NCBI GenBank assembly: GCA_950022655.1
Contig: OX465584.1
Coordinates: 51,752,723-51,816,722, forward strand
Source: Alentia gelatinosa
Lineage: Eukaryota; Annelida; Polychaeta; Phyllodocida; Polynoidae
DNA length: 64,000 nt
Direction: 5' to 3'
Below the pieces are notes generated by a model. It worked only from the letters and a program-made list of their open reading frames with translations, ran no database searches and was not told where the DNA came from. Within the stretch, counting starts at the first letter, position 1, and each line of letters starts with the position of its first letter. A program made the position numbers and the translations under genes. Shown here one piece after another: positions 52,466 through 63,593 of this stretch.

Positions 52466-53137
52466 GGGTAATCAATTTTTTTTATTGAGAAACAAGAAAT
52501 AGTACAAGTTCCTTCTTACAGCTTTATGTAAATAGGCAGGGAATGTTTATTTTGGGATTTCTCTATGAAGGAGAGAAGTGAGTATGATTAGCCTGAAAGT
52601 GTCACCATGGATTTTGCTCAGCTATACTCGGGTATAGTATATTCTGTGTACCTTTTCTTTGTAATAGGCCCCAACACTTGCCTATACCTTTATCTCAGCT
52701 GAAAAAAACTAGACTTACATTGATATTAACACCACACACCTGCAGAAATGTGTGGTCCTACCCAAATGCCAAAATTACCCAAATTAGGATAACTGCAGCG
52801 ACAAAAATAGCCAATCATATCTTGAATGAGATAAATGATAATTGAAACTGCTGGTTTGGTAAATTTGGTAAGTAAAGTAGACCATAACCGTACCAAATTT
52901 TACTCAAAAATGCCCCTAGAACCCAAAATAGCTGGTTTTAATTCTAGTCTATTTGTAGGTTTTTTAATGTAGGGAATATACCTGTGAGTCACGTAGATTT
53001 ACGTCTTGTGTTTACTGGGTATAGTCTAAATCTTAAGGGATATGGAAATTTGTTCCTAATTTGGACTGACAATAGTTATCTTTCCTGAAATTCTCTATTG
53101 CTTTGCTTTAGAAAATCTGTCACGGTTAGACCATTAA
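52466..53137. other. Intergenic, nothing recognised
   Basis: AT-rich, no gene supported. Confidence 0.4.
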
Positions 53138-53347
53138 GACCAGCCTTATAAAAAGACTGAGGGCTCTACCACTTTGTCGGAATTTCGTCGGATCTGCTTG
53201 GAGTTGCTACGCCATGTAGAGACAAACATAACCAGAACTATGCTTGAAGAGTTAAGTCCCTCGAGAGTGAGAATCTCGTGTAAAGAAAAACTTGAACACG
53301 TTCTTCTTTTTTGTAGTTGGAAGTCAGCTATCCTCCATATCTTTTGA
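53138..53347 (+). other. Open 69-codon segment, protein-like, unknown
   Basis: The plus strand is open from just after a TAA to a TGA, reading FRRICLELLRHVETNITRTM and LEELSPSRVRISCKEKLEHV. The composition is protein-like (amphipathic, few low-complexity residues). There is no recognised domain and no strong splice sites, so it may be an exon relic or chance. Confidence 0.2.
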
Positions 53348-54235
53348 ATGATGTCTAGAAAAGATCGAATACAATGCTGTAGTTTTCTCATTTCAATCAT
53401 GACATTTTGCTGGTTTCTTCAATCCTAACACATGTGGACGCCACTAACAAGCCTATGCATCTGTGGCATCCGAAATGATAGTTATTATCTAAAATCAAAA
53501 CATACCTGCCAACTGAATTTATAGAAATTAAAATCTAATAGATTAATTTTGTCTTGTTGGATCCCTGCAAACAGTGACAATATGATGTTGGTTTGCACTA
53601 GGCTGTTGGTTTGTGTATTATAAACATGTGTAGCAGAGGCCTGGCAGTGACTGACCAATGTCATCAAATTCATGGATGCCAATAGAACACCCCCTTTACT
53701 AACTTCAAGACCATAGTTGAAGTATTCTGGCACTTGATTTTATCACAAAAGGGCCAGTACAAGCCAATTTTCTTTTTTACAAGTTTATGAGTCGGCAAGC
53801 CCTCACATCTTGTATAATTTTGACACTTTACTTCTTCATCATTTTCTCGTTATAGTATGTCAAATGTCAAGTCCCTTTATTTAATCACATGTCCTTTTGT
53901 CCTCTTAATAAAAAAAAAGAAGCTAAGTTTAGAGTATAAGGTAATTTCGAACCAAAAAGGGAAAAAACAAGTAATTTATGGAAAGAAGAATTGGTTATGA
54001 TAGGAGATAAGACTATAAAGAAAACATTATGCTACGAGGGATTTGATCACTTGTATCTCGTCTAACACAATGCTTATGTTCCACGATGGATGGTGTACAT
54101 GTTGTCAATGGAGTTCAATTGTTCAACAAGGAGAGAGCACATGTAATAAGAATATGAGTGTAAAGACAGGGCGTATCAAATATTCACCTCCTTCGTCCAC
54201 CGCTTGCGACCACGTAATAGAGAGACAAGGGAAGT
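53348..54235. other. Intergenic, nothing recognised
   Basis: AT-rich flank of the promoter-like region. No gene or repeat supported. Confidence 0.4.
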
Positions 54236-54239
54236 GGAC

Positions 54240-54746
54240 ATGGGGAAGTTCCCGCGTCCTGCTGCGTGCCCTACTTTTGGCGTCTATCATTGGCTGGGGC
54301 GTTCACGTGACCCCCAGCGGCGTGTCTGATTGGATGCGGCCGCACGGCGTGTCTCGCCGGGCGTTCGACTATTCGTCTGAGTTCGCTTGTCGTTGAATCG
54401 CGTTTATGATCGACTATATGACTGAGGCTTACTTGTATGTGGGTGTACATACGCTCCGGAATCTCTGGCTTCGAAAGAGTCCTGAGTAGGGGTAGATCTT
54501 ATCCTACTGTCCCAGCTCTGGACAGGGCTGGGAGGAGACGTCTCAGTAGTATTCACCGTTCAACTGACACGAGCCAAGTCTGTCAGATTGTCATTTTCAG
54601 TGGTTTAATGTTGGAGTGGGGATGTTTTGCGTTCCCTACTCCCTGTATTTCGTTGCTTTTTTGTCTAGGCTTCTTTTGGAGTTTACCCTGTACCGAGCCA
54701 AGTCGGTCCAGGTGTAAATACCACAGCGGCCAGCGCCGAGGTAAGT
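54240..54746 (+). promoter_or_regulatory. GC/CpG-rich promoter-like region with first-exon donor
   Basis: Within AT-rich DNA this block is CpG-rich and holds GGGGAAGTTCCC (kappaB-like, 54242-54253), ATTGG twice (about 54290 and 54329, inverted CCAAT boxes), CACGTGAC (E-box, 54304-54311) and GCGGCCGC-type sequence. It ends in CGCCGAG|GTAAGTATCG, a near-consensus 5' splice site at 54741. I infer a TATA-less promoter and a 5' non-coding exon transcribed to the right. The gene it serves is not identified in this window. Confidence 0.45.
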
Positions 54747-55500
54747 ATCGTTGATTACGCTGTTCTCTTGTGGTTTTGACTGTTTTCCAGTCTCATCAGG
54801 CAAAGTGCGCTAGATGTGCTTCTGTGGTCTTCCCTACGGTTGTACTAACCATAGGAGGAAACTGCAGTCTCTAAATTTTCGTGTTTTTGGTTTGGTACAA
54901 AAACGTCGTGAAAATGAATCTAAGAAAATGAAACATGTAATAAGAATGATTGTTTAAGGATATTTGCATGAGAAATAAAAAGAGTATAGCTTGTATATAT
55001 ATATATAAAAAAAAAGAAGGGCCAGTACAACTGTGCAATAAAGTATAGCCAGACATTTGCCTAATTGACGGGCAAAAGACACTCTGCCTTCTCTGAGGCT
55101 GTGTGAGCCAGGTTGCCTTTGATGAAGGTTACTGACATATCATGAGTTTTTTATGCTCCACCAATACAAATCACCCATCTCATTCCACCCTATTAAGCCT
55201 CAACTCTCCATATTGCTCTGGTACAACAATGATACCTACAATTGTCAACGACCAGCACAGCGTGAAAAAGGTTTTTCATATATGTATTTGTGATACGTAT
55301 ATATCTATGAGTTGGCATAAATAATCCGCCTTGTAATACATACATACTGTCTCCAACCTCAGACCAGCCTCACAAGCTGTTTGGAGGCAGTATAAATAAT
55401 GAAATAAAAAACAAAACAAAACAAAAACACATATTAGCAATGTGTGTTTATAAGCCTCCCCATTTGAGGAAAAATAGGTACTGAGACAATTGTTAACTGA
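54747..55500. other. Putative intron/intergenic DNA, no gene
   Basis: A TATATA patch at about 54992-55003 is followed by an A-run. No coding frame with a recognised pattern. Confidence 0.4.
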
Positions 55501-55739
55501 CTTAAGCAAGAATTCCACCAACCAGATACTCTTTAGACACAACGGTGATGTTCCTGCCTACCATCTGGCAGACGATGGTTGCAATGTCTGGCAAAATGCT
55601 CTCTTGGAGTGGCGCTGCTCCACACAAACCCCGGCAGACTGTTGTATGGTCGCTGTACAGCCGTCTGACTTGCGCTTCCACCGGGCCAAATTCAGTGCAG
55701 GCAGGCCAACATGCAAGCAGATCGGCAGCTGACGTCCCA

Positions 55740-56035
55740 CCCGATGCTCCAGAGAGAGTAGACTCTAGTACAGTCTGTTGTCGCCAGGGCCAGGGCACAC
55801 AGGCTCGAACTGAGACTGTTTTGCGCTGCCATTTTAAGGCAGGAATTCCTGCCTCCGCTGGTACCAAGCTGTCCTGAGTGATTTGCCAGTAACCAGAGTT
55901 TTACCTAGACTCTAGTACAGCCTGCTGTCGCCAGGGCCAGGGCGTTTTTCAGTCTGCCTTTATAATACATATTGTATCAGAGAGCCTGAGCGCCCTGGCC
56001 CTGGCGACAACGAGACATACTACAGTCAGGGGTTC
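55740..56035. repeat. Repeats of CTCTAGTACAG-CTG-TGTCGCCAGGGCCAGGGC, direct and inverted
   Basis: The phrase occurs in direct orientation at about 55765-55797 and 55908-55942 and inverted at about 55988-56024, so 55908-56024 can form a hairpin. A shorter relative (GTCTAGTACAGC-CATTGTCGCCA) is at about 1309-1333. The overlapping frames of 60-121 codons in this area are explained by its GC-rich composition. Confidence 0.6.
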
Positions 56036-56250
56036 CTGCCTGTCAAACCAATGCTATAAATATAACAGCCAACCACTTACCAAGGTGGCTGGCCAGTCAG
56101 AGCCATGCTCTGTTAGACCTTCACGTACCGTAACCCAAAGGCGGCGCGGTGCGTGAACGGACTACAGAGAGAGCAGTGGTGAGCAGACAGTGGCGCCATC
56201 TGGTGGACGTTAGCCGCATTTCATGTGGTAATCGAGTTCCCAGTTCATCG

Positions 56251-57297
56251 CAGATCTGCTGGCAACCGGCGTACAGGCACTGTACAATGTTTTATTCTGG
56301 TTGGTGGAATTCCAATCCAGTGTGCATGCAAGGGTGGTCATTTAGAGTAGAATCCAAATATATTGGAATCCAATGTATTTATGTTTTCATGGAAATTGAG
56401 GGGATTATTTGTATATATGTATATATATATATATATGGATATAGTATACGAAGCATGATGCTATCTTCCTGTCAGAGTGTTTGGATGTAGCACCCGTGAT
56501 CTTGTCAATCTATTAATGTAGCATACTGGGCATTGTATTAGATTTCGCTTTCTGTTTTGTTCCCAAGACCAATATCCGAATAAATGACAGCATGTCTCCA
56601 CACACTACACCTCTCCAGTAGTGCAAAACTCGGCAAATGAGCAGAGCAGTGTGCTGCCATGTTGGGTTTTGTACGGGAATGATGAGAGCTCATCAAATAT
56701 CTGCTGAATTCTGCGTTGAACCAAACAATGAAGGTAAATAAATGTTATGAATGTGTATAGTATGCTCTGGTACTAAAATTCTAACAGAGTAGCCAAACTC
56801 GCGGCGTGTGCCATGCTCTTTTCAAAACCATCGGCCAGACATGCAGTTCCAGCTGACAAAAACTAATAAATTAAGTTTCATCGGGTGGGAGATATTCCGC
56901 TCGCCGATGAGAAAATGTAGATCCGGTGGGACGCCAGGTTAAATATTTAGCTGGTGGAAGTGATTTTCAGCTAGCAGGTGGCCCAATGCCCCAGCAAACG
57001 CTTAACATCCATGAGGCCACGCTCCAACAACCCCTAACAGCTGCCAATTTTACCTGCCAACCAAGAGCCAACGCCTGCTTGAATGTCTGGAGGATGATTC
57101 CACCAACCCAGCTAATGGTTCAAATGGACCAGATCTGCTGGCAACCAGCGTACAGGCACTGTACAATGTTTTATTCTGGTTGGTGGAATTTCAATCCAGT
57201 GTGCATGCAAGGGTTGTCATTTAGAGTAGAATCCAAATATATTGGAACCCAATGTATTTATGTTTTCATGGAAATTGAGGGGATTATTTGTGTGTGT

Positions 57298-57331
<34 letters not shown>

Positions 57332-57488
57332 TTATATGGACATAGTATACGAAACATGATGCTATCTTCCTGTCAGAGTGTTTGGATGTAGCACCCGCAT
57401 TCTTGTCAATCTATTAATGTAGCATACTGGGCATTGTCTTAAATTTCGCTTTCTGTTTTGTTCCCAAGACCAATATCCGAATAAATGA
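56251..57488 (+). repeat. Direct duplication, 56251-56587 and 57130-57488
   Basis: CAGATCTGCTGGCAACC through ATATCCGAATAAATGA occurs twice, 879 bp apart, with only a few substitutions and a difference in the internal TA/GT microsatellite (about 56405-56435 and 57288-57330). Each copy ends in an AATAAA. The sequence between is unique. These are recent copies of one element or a local duplication. Non-coding. Confidence 0.85.
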
Positions 57489-57489
57489 G

Positions 57490-57895
57490 ACCAGACACAA
57501 TATTCAAAACCTAATGTTTTATTCCTTTAAAATAATTCTATATCTTTTCCAAATATAAGTATAACATTTTGAGTTCTACACCAAATCAGACTTGGTGAAC
57601 AAAGCAACTGAATTATGATACTATAGGTAATAAATAGAAAGTCAATTGTGCCATTCCAAAGTCATGCACTTGAGATATATTAATGACTTCTAGGGAGTTT
57701 GTACTAAAATATGGTATGCGCATATATACAAGTACAGTCTATAAGGTGATATATGCACTACAATATGGTAATATTTGTAATGATGAAATGATCAATGGAA
57801 GTAACATAGACCCTGTTTGGAACTAATTTCTATAAAAAGAAAAGCGATTTTCTTCTTGAAAATTCGAATGAACCCACTAATGTCTACAACTGTTA
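57490..57895. other. Intergenic, nothing recognised
   Basis: AT-rich, no gene supported. Confidence 0.4.
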
Positions 57896-57896
57896 C

Positions 57897-58115
57897 CAAG
57901 CTTGTTGGCTAAGTGGTAGGGGTGTTCGCCTCGAGCATGAGAGGTTGTGGGTTCAAACCCCGCTTGGGTCATAACAAAGACTTATACAAAATGGTGCCCA
58001 CTACTCATTCGGCTTAACACCCACCATTAGAATAAGGAGTAGGGAGCTAGGGCCCGAGTGGAAGAATGGCTGTATCGCCGAATTCAGTGATTGTACACAC
58101 AATATTCCCTTAATA
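57897..58115 (+). mobile_element. tRNA-derived SINE
   Basis: A tRNA-like head of about 75 nt is present: acceptor halves ACCAAGC and GCTTGGGT, A box TTGGCTAAGTGGT, anticodon-arm-like region, B box GTGGGTTCAAACCCC. The D, anticodon and T arms are nearly but not fully regular. It continues into an unrelated 3' body (AAAATGGTGCCCAC ... GGAGTAGGGAGCTAGGGCC), so it is a SINE rather than a functional tRNA gene. It is a different family from 19660-19917. Confidence 0.75.
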
Positions 58116-58119
58116 GAAA

Positions 58120-58800
58120 TTGTGTAAGAAAAGAAAATGCAGAAAGTATACTTGAACCAGCACCATCCGAATCAGTTAAAATACAAATGAAAGCCATTCA
58201 GATTAATCTTACTGATGTGATTATAGTGTCTTACAAATCCCAAGAAAATATAAATACCAATTATGGGCTTTAGTGACAAAAGTTATTACCATAAATGCTA
58301 ATTATGCATAGCGCAATAGATTTACAGACCCAGGTTATTTTTTTACAATTTCATTAGTAAAACTATTAAGCTGACAAAGCTGCAACCAACTGCTGACACT
58401 CTTACAATGATTCGTATCATTGCCATGATAATAAAGATAAATTTAATGTTTATTTGGGACATACTTCTAAGATTTATATCATATGACAATTTTTGGATAA
58501 TAGCATAATTAGTAAATTGAAGCAAAACTAGAAAGATCTTCATCCCCAATAACAAAGACTTTTTCGTAGAAGGAGGAGTTATAGAGAGAACCTTCCCAGG
58601 TAAAATCTTATTGAAAGTAAATCATTCTTCTGATATGCAGTACACACGGGTACAAAATAGTTTCATTACAAAATACATCTGAGAAATATTCAACAGTAAA
58701 GATGATGTCTTGTGACTGTCTACAATCTAACTCATAAATCTCTGCCCATTTAAATAAATCCAATCTTGCCATTAATAAAACAGCCAATGTCTAATATAAG
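58120..58800. other. Intergenic, nothing recognised
   Basis: AT-rich, no gene supported. Confidence 0.4.
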
Positions 58801-58803
58801 TGA

Positions 58804-59230
58804 AAGAGGGGGCGTCCACCAACCACGACAAGGCTACGACAATGGCTTTCCGACAAGGTCCACGACAGCTCTACGATTGGAAGCCTTGTCGTAGCCTTGT
58901 CGTGGTTGGTGGACCACAGTTCCTGACAAGAGGCTACGACAAGGCCACGACAGGCTGCAACATGAAGATTGTCAGGGGCCTGTCGGGGGCCTTCCGACAA
59001 GGTTACGACAAAATCGAACATGTTCGATTTTGGAGCAGTGTCGTGGCGTGTCGTGGCGTGTCGGGAGGTTGTCGATAGAATATTTAGGTGGAGCGTGCAC
59101 TTCCCGACAGGCTGCGACAAGGGCTCACGACAACTCCCCTCCTCACGACAATGCTGCGACAAGGCACCGATTGGAACTTTCTTGTCTGCTCTTGTCGTAG
59201 CCTTGTCGTGGTTGGTGGACGCACCCTCTT
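58804..59230. mobile_element. MITE with 38-bp TIR and a central AACATGTT palindrome
   Basis: The left end AAGAGGGGGCGTCCACCAAC, continuing CACGACAAGGCTACGACAA, is inverted at the right end (TTGTCGTAGCCTTGTCGTGG ... CACCCTCTT). CGACAAGG/CCTTGTCG modules recur throughout in both orientations. Exactly at the centre lies a perfect 22-bp palindrome (59010-59031) with core GAACATGTTC. The overlapping frames on both strands are explained by this structure. No transposase. Confidence 0.85.
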
Positions 59231-59234
59231 AGGC

Positions 59235-60215
59235 CAGGAAACCACTGAGCTCCCGACAAACTACGACAAGCGTTCCGACACACTACTACACAGAATTTCT
59301 CAACCTTCCAACACAGCGACGATGCGGTAATTTAGTTTTGTATCCTGACATTCTATGAAACCAAATTTATCAACATTCTCACAAGGCTACGATGCAGGAA
59401 CTTTGATTCATGCCATGTCATAGCCATGTCGAAGCCATGTCGCAACCAGTAGGTGCCCGGCTTAAGCATATAGCGAAGCTTGCTAAATATTGAATTGAGG
59501 ATCGTTTGCTTGCAATTGAGAATTTGCAAGTGAATGTTACCTCATTGGATCCTGCCTTCAAACAGACTTCTACAAGGCTTGTCAAAACCAAACACTTGTC
59601 GAGGGTGCTCAGACTCAACAACTGCCTGCCACACAGAAAGCTAACTCTGCTAACAGATTTGCAGTAGGATTGATTCAGCTTCCACGCCAACTTAAAAAGA
59701 AATACCAATAAGTTTTGGTAAAAGTCATCGTTCTCCACCAGTTTGATGCGGAGTAATATGAACGAGGCAACAGCCTCATGCAGCTTTCAAACGAGTTGGA
59801 GAACAACGACTTTGACCAAAACGAGTTGCTTTCTGTATTTATCTCACCCTTGTTCACACTAAAAGAATGGACATTGCACAGGATATAGACCAGGGAGAAC
59901 GGACTGCAATACTTGTATAGGGGCATGGAGAACAAGGTCCCAATGTTAAGCCTATGGGACAAAAATACCAGGCGTGAGATATAAAATGTAGTTCTGATTA
60001 TAAGTACTCAGTCGGGTTAATTCATCAATGATAATGCTACACATTTATAAACAAGGTATTTATCTAGTTTGAAAGTAGAAGTTTTTCTTTTGATAATGTA
60101 TAGTCTAGATTTGTAGTGATAGGAATACCCTTCTCTGTTAGTAAAATTGTCCAAAGGCGCCAATAATACATACATCTGTCGATAGAAACCATGTCTGAGT
60201 ATAATGACTCGTTTA
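59235..60215. other. No gene; degenerate repeat similarity
   Basis: 59240-59460 keeps scattered CTACGA-AAG motifs like the neighbouring MITE, perhaps an older relative. 59935-59985 resembles 12100-12145 (AATGTTAAG, then AAATACCAGG-GTGAGAT). No coding region is supported; frames at 59418-59962 (-) have no recognised motif. Confidence 0.4.
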
Positions 60216-60216
60216 A

Positions 60217-60395
60217 AGGCATATCCTACAATACACAGTGGCGCCACCTGGTGATTTTCAAATATCGGCAGTTATCAATTCAAACCAATTCCTTTGATTT
60301 ATTCTAATACCAAATAAGTGAAATATGAAATATTATAGACTTTGACTTAACCCGATTGGAAGATTAGGCCGATTAACATTCGATTGACTTATATT
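60217..60395 (+). repeat. Dispersed repeat R5, copy 2
   Basis: Colinear with 11903-12085: AAGGCATATCCTACAAT, GTGGCGCCACCTGGTGA and AATACCAAATAAGTGAA. Confidence 0.65.
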
Positions 60396-60399
60396 GGAA

Positions 60400-61900
60400 A
60401 TGTACTGAAAAATATTGTTTTCTTCAATTGCTTCAATAACAAGTACAGTAACTTATAGTTTTTAAAACTCAGATGGTAGTAATCCACATTTGCTATATTC
60501 TGTGGACGCTTTAGGAAAATGAAATCGATTTTACTATGTGAAAAATAACTTTCAAGAATCACTCTATATTCTTTTATATTGTCATCATCACCTTAATCTC
60601 TAAGTGAAAAACTAGCATGGTGACCTCTTATTTTAAAGCTAGATATGTGTTCTACACCACCTTGACATCATCATACCCCAGTAACAGTTATACAAAGTTC
60701 TCACAGAATACTGCAAATAGATATAACAATATTTCAGAAATCTGTACAAATATATCTTCATTATATACACATAATCAAGGGCAACCTCAGTAAGGCTCAC
60801 AGGTTCTACATCTCTGTGTCGACAAGGAATCCCTGCTACACTGTTTATGTCCTGTCCAAGGCAGTAACACTCAAGTCACAAGTATTTATACAACCAACTC
60901 TGGTCGCAAAGTCTAGACTGCAGTCAAGTCAGTCTTATTTGCTGTGACATAGGTGAGCCAGCCTTTAGTAATAAAACATACTGACCATTACTGTAGCCAC
61001 ATCAGCTACACTGAAGCCATGCCTCAAACCTCAGCCATATTCTGCATATAAGTCGTAATAACGGTATTTAGCTACTTTGTTGGTTCATAGAGCGACAATT
61101 TCAACCTACTGTAAGGATAGATCACACCGCTCTTTTGGGCTGATTGCTCTTACAGTCTGAATAAAGAAAATAAAAACAAAAACAAAAAGCTTCAGGTCGC
61201 TATTCTGCAATCCGCAAATTTATCAAATATGTGGAGCAACGCCCCCCATCGTAGGTGTACTATTTGGCATGACACAGGTTCTACATCTTGGGGTAAAGAG
61301 ACCAGGGACGTGTTTCACAGTAGTGATCATTAGTAATGACCGTTTCCGTTGCATAATCAAATTATCATACCTGCGCATGTATGGCACAGCTATAATGGGT
61401 CCCAATGGGTCTTAGACCATCAAAGATTGTTTCAACCCAACAGGTCTGTGCAACACCTTGAGACTGTAGAGAAACATCTCCCGGCAATCTACAGTTCTAA
61501 ATTGTTTTTTCAGCATAGCTAGAAATAAATCGTAAGAGGAAAAGTACATCTAAGTAGAGAAGCACAAAAAGGAATAGCAGGTTTTAGAATTTCTTTGCAG
61601 GAGAATCTCACTTTCGTAGCACTTCAGTCTCCAAGCCTACATCTGGTTCACTCTGCCCCAATGTGCGAGAGAAACTCCAAGTAGATCCGACAGAATTCTG
61701 ACGTTTTTTATATGGTAGGTAACAAGAGAACAGTTCAAGACCCTGTATCGTACGTAGTCACATGACGCATATTAGTAGCCCAGTGCCTCCACCTCATACT
61801 CTGCTGGAGTGAGTGGAGCTGCATGGAGTTGTCCTTCACTGCCATATAAGGAATTCAGCCTGTAGTGTGGCCAACATTCACCAGACGGCGTATTCATGGC
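60400..61900. other. Intergenic, nothing recognised
   Basis: AT-rich. An AATAAAG signal followed by A-rich CAAAAAC repeats (61159-61185) could mark the end of a transcript or an element on the + strand. No coding region supported. Confidence 0.4.
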
Positions 61901-61902
61901 TT

Positions 61903-61996
61903 AAGGAGGCCTGTTGGAGATAGCCTGGAAGCCTGGCCCATTCACATTATAGGCCAGGTAACAGCTTCCATTTTTTTGGTGCACTATGGGTAACGC
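61903..61996 (+). repeat. Dispersed repeat R7, copy 1
   Basis: Matches 63111-63203: GCCTGGAA-CCTGGCC, TAGGCCAGGTAAC, CCAT, CTGGTGCA/TTGGTGCA, TATGGGTAAC/CATGGGCAAC. The unit has a small internal hairpin (CCTGGCC ... GGCCAGG). Confidence 0.65.
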
Positions 61997-62310
61997 CTCC
62001 ATTTTTTACACTCTCCTAGCAGAGATCTCTACTTCTCTACTCTACTTCCGCAAAAGATCTGCTGGAAGAATGCCACATTGGCCGACTTAGACTGTAGAGC
62101 CTAGACTGGCCTCAGTCCCTGTATCCTTCTCTTTTAATTTCATTTATTTTAACTGGACTTTCAGCAGCAGTATTTCTTCAGAATAAGAGAAAGAAATGTT
62201 TGGATCTATGACCTGATAGATAGAAGGAAAAAAAGAATTGAGCAAGTCTATGTAGAGCCAAGAAAGGTGGCGTGACTGTCAGTTCAAGGTCTTTCTCTAG
62301 TATTACCTAA

Positions 62311-62714
62311 AGCCCCGTCTCCACTGTGCAAATCTAGGTACATAGGTACCTCCAGTCTCAGTCTGGAGGTACGTCCCGGATTGCAACGCTCCAAAACGCA
62401 CAGCGGAGACAGCAAATTCTCCCTCCCGACTGAGACTAGGCGTACCGGAGGTACCGCATGTACCCTGGATCGCAAGCGTTTTTAAATATCAAACATGTTT
62501 GATATTTGGTACGCCCAGTCTGAGTCTAGGCGTACCCTATGTACCTAGAATCGCAAGCCCTCCAGTCGCAAGCGAGGGTGTCTCCATACAGAATCGATGA
62601 TACCTTGCGATCCGGGGTACATGCGGTACGCCAAGTCGGTACCTCCAGTCTGAGACTGGAGGTACAGGATCGCAACCCCCCCCCCCCCCCCAGTCGCACA
62701 GTGGAGACAGGCCT
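62311..62714. mobile_element. Harbinger-like MITE (TAA target) with central AACATGTT palindrome
   Basis: The left end AGCCCCGTCTCCACTGTGC and right end GCACAGTGGAGACAGGCCT are inverted, each flanked by TAA, the usual PIF/Harbinger target duplication. Blocks GGTACCTCCAGTCT and CTGGAGGTAC recur in inverted order, with a C-run at about 62677-62691. Near the centre is a perfect 24-bp palindrome (62484-62507) with core AAACATGTTT. The layout matches the MITE at 58804-59230 although the sequences differ. No transposase. Confidence 0.8.
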
Positions 62715-62837
62715 TAAGAAGTAGTTACCAGTCCCTTATTTCATTTGGGTAGGGAACAAGTCTGTGTTGGAGGGTGTGTTACTGAGGCAGTCACGCTTGT
62801 GCGACTTTCCTTTGGCAGCGTGTGTCATCTGTGTCTG

Positions 62838-62848
62838 TGTGGAAGTGT

Positions 62849-62879
<31 letters not shown>

Positions 62880-62882
62880 GTG
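62838..62882. repeat. GT microsatellite running into a G homopolymer
   Basis: About eight GT units are followed by about 19 G. This is simple sequence, a probable length-polymorphic and assembly-sensitive site. Short glycine/valine frames here are artefacts. Confidence 0.9.
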
Positions 62883-63110
62883 GAGGGTGATGTTTGCCCA
62901 TGGAGTACACTGACCGCCAGAGCTACACCCTTTACCCACTACAGGGAAATGGAACTAATAAAGCTAGACTTATCAACTGTGTGAGCTTTGAATGTATTTT
63001 AGTAAATATTACGGCTCTTAGAACTCACGTAAAACAAATTGCTTGGTCCGAGAGTGAGAATGCATGGACAAGGCCCGGATTCAACCCACCAACCTATTAG
63101 TCGGAACAAA

Positions 63111-63203
63111 ATGGAGGCATTGCCTGGAAACCTGGCCTATGTGCTCACTTACATACTAGGCCAGGTAACGCCCGCCATTCTTCTGGTGCATCATGGGCAA
63201 CAG
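63111..63203 (+). repeat. Dispersed repeat R7, copy 2
   Basis: Relative of 61903-61996, with CCTGGAAACCTGGCC and CTAGGCCAGGTAAC. It lies in the 3' flank of the small heat-shock gene. Confidence 0.65.
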
Positions 63204-63322
63204 CGTTCAGCTTGTACTAAGCTGGTTCCCCGGTCATCCGCTAGGGGGCTTAGTGGAAACTGTCAGTTCTTAGAGAAACATTCTCATAGATTATAATTTA
63301 TCCTTTGAAAGGTTGCAATTAC

Positions 63323-63349
63323 TTTATTTCTTTTATATTATCCTTTATT
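63323..63349 (-). terminator. Candidate poly(A) signals for the small HSP gene
   Basis: Minus-strand AATAAA occurs at 63323-63328 and 63344-63349, about 245-270 bp past the stop codon at 63594-63596. The position is suitable for 3' end formation; usage is inferred. Confidence 0.45.
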
Positions 63350-63593
63350 ATGAACAAGTAGAAATACGGTATTTGGAGAACCTTGGGAGGGAGAGACGTT
63401 ATGCTGGTTCTCATTGCCACTGCAAATCATCAGGAAACCAGCAAAAGTTCAAGATCGATCACACGTTGCTCTCGCTGTGCGTTACCTGTCCCATTGTTCA
63501 TTGGGACGGGGAACCAGTCTAAGTGGAGGCCAGTCAATGGATGTCCGGCCGCTCGTCGTGGTGCATGGTGGGGGCCTGTGCTTCGCGGAGCGT

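Noticed and set aside
55502..55877. Overlapping 60-121 codon frames on both strands
   Set aside because: They overlap the direct/inverted GCCAGGGCCAGGGC repeats in GC-rich DNA and have no conserved motif.
57897..57971. Functional tRNA gene
   Set aside because: A and B boxes and acceptor complementarity are present, but the arms are irregular and the sequence runs into a SINE body.
58791..59330. Several 80-123 codon frames
   Set aside because: They lie within the MITE 58804-59230, whose CGACAAGG modules lack stops. Not genes.
62736..62984. Small Gly/Val/Cys-rich proteins near the GT/G tract
   Set aside because: Composition is dictated by the GT microsatellite and G homopolymer.
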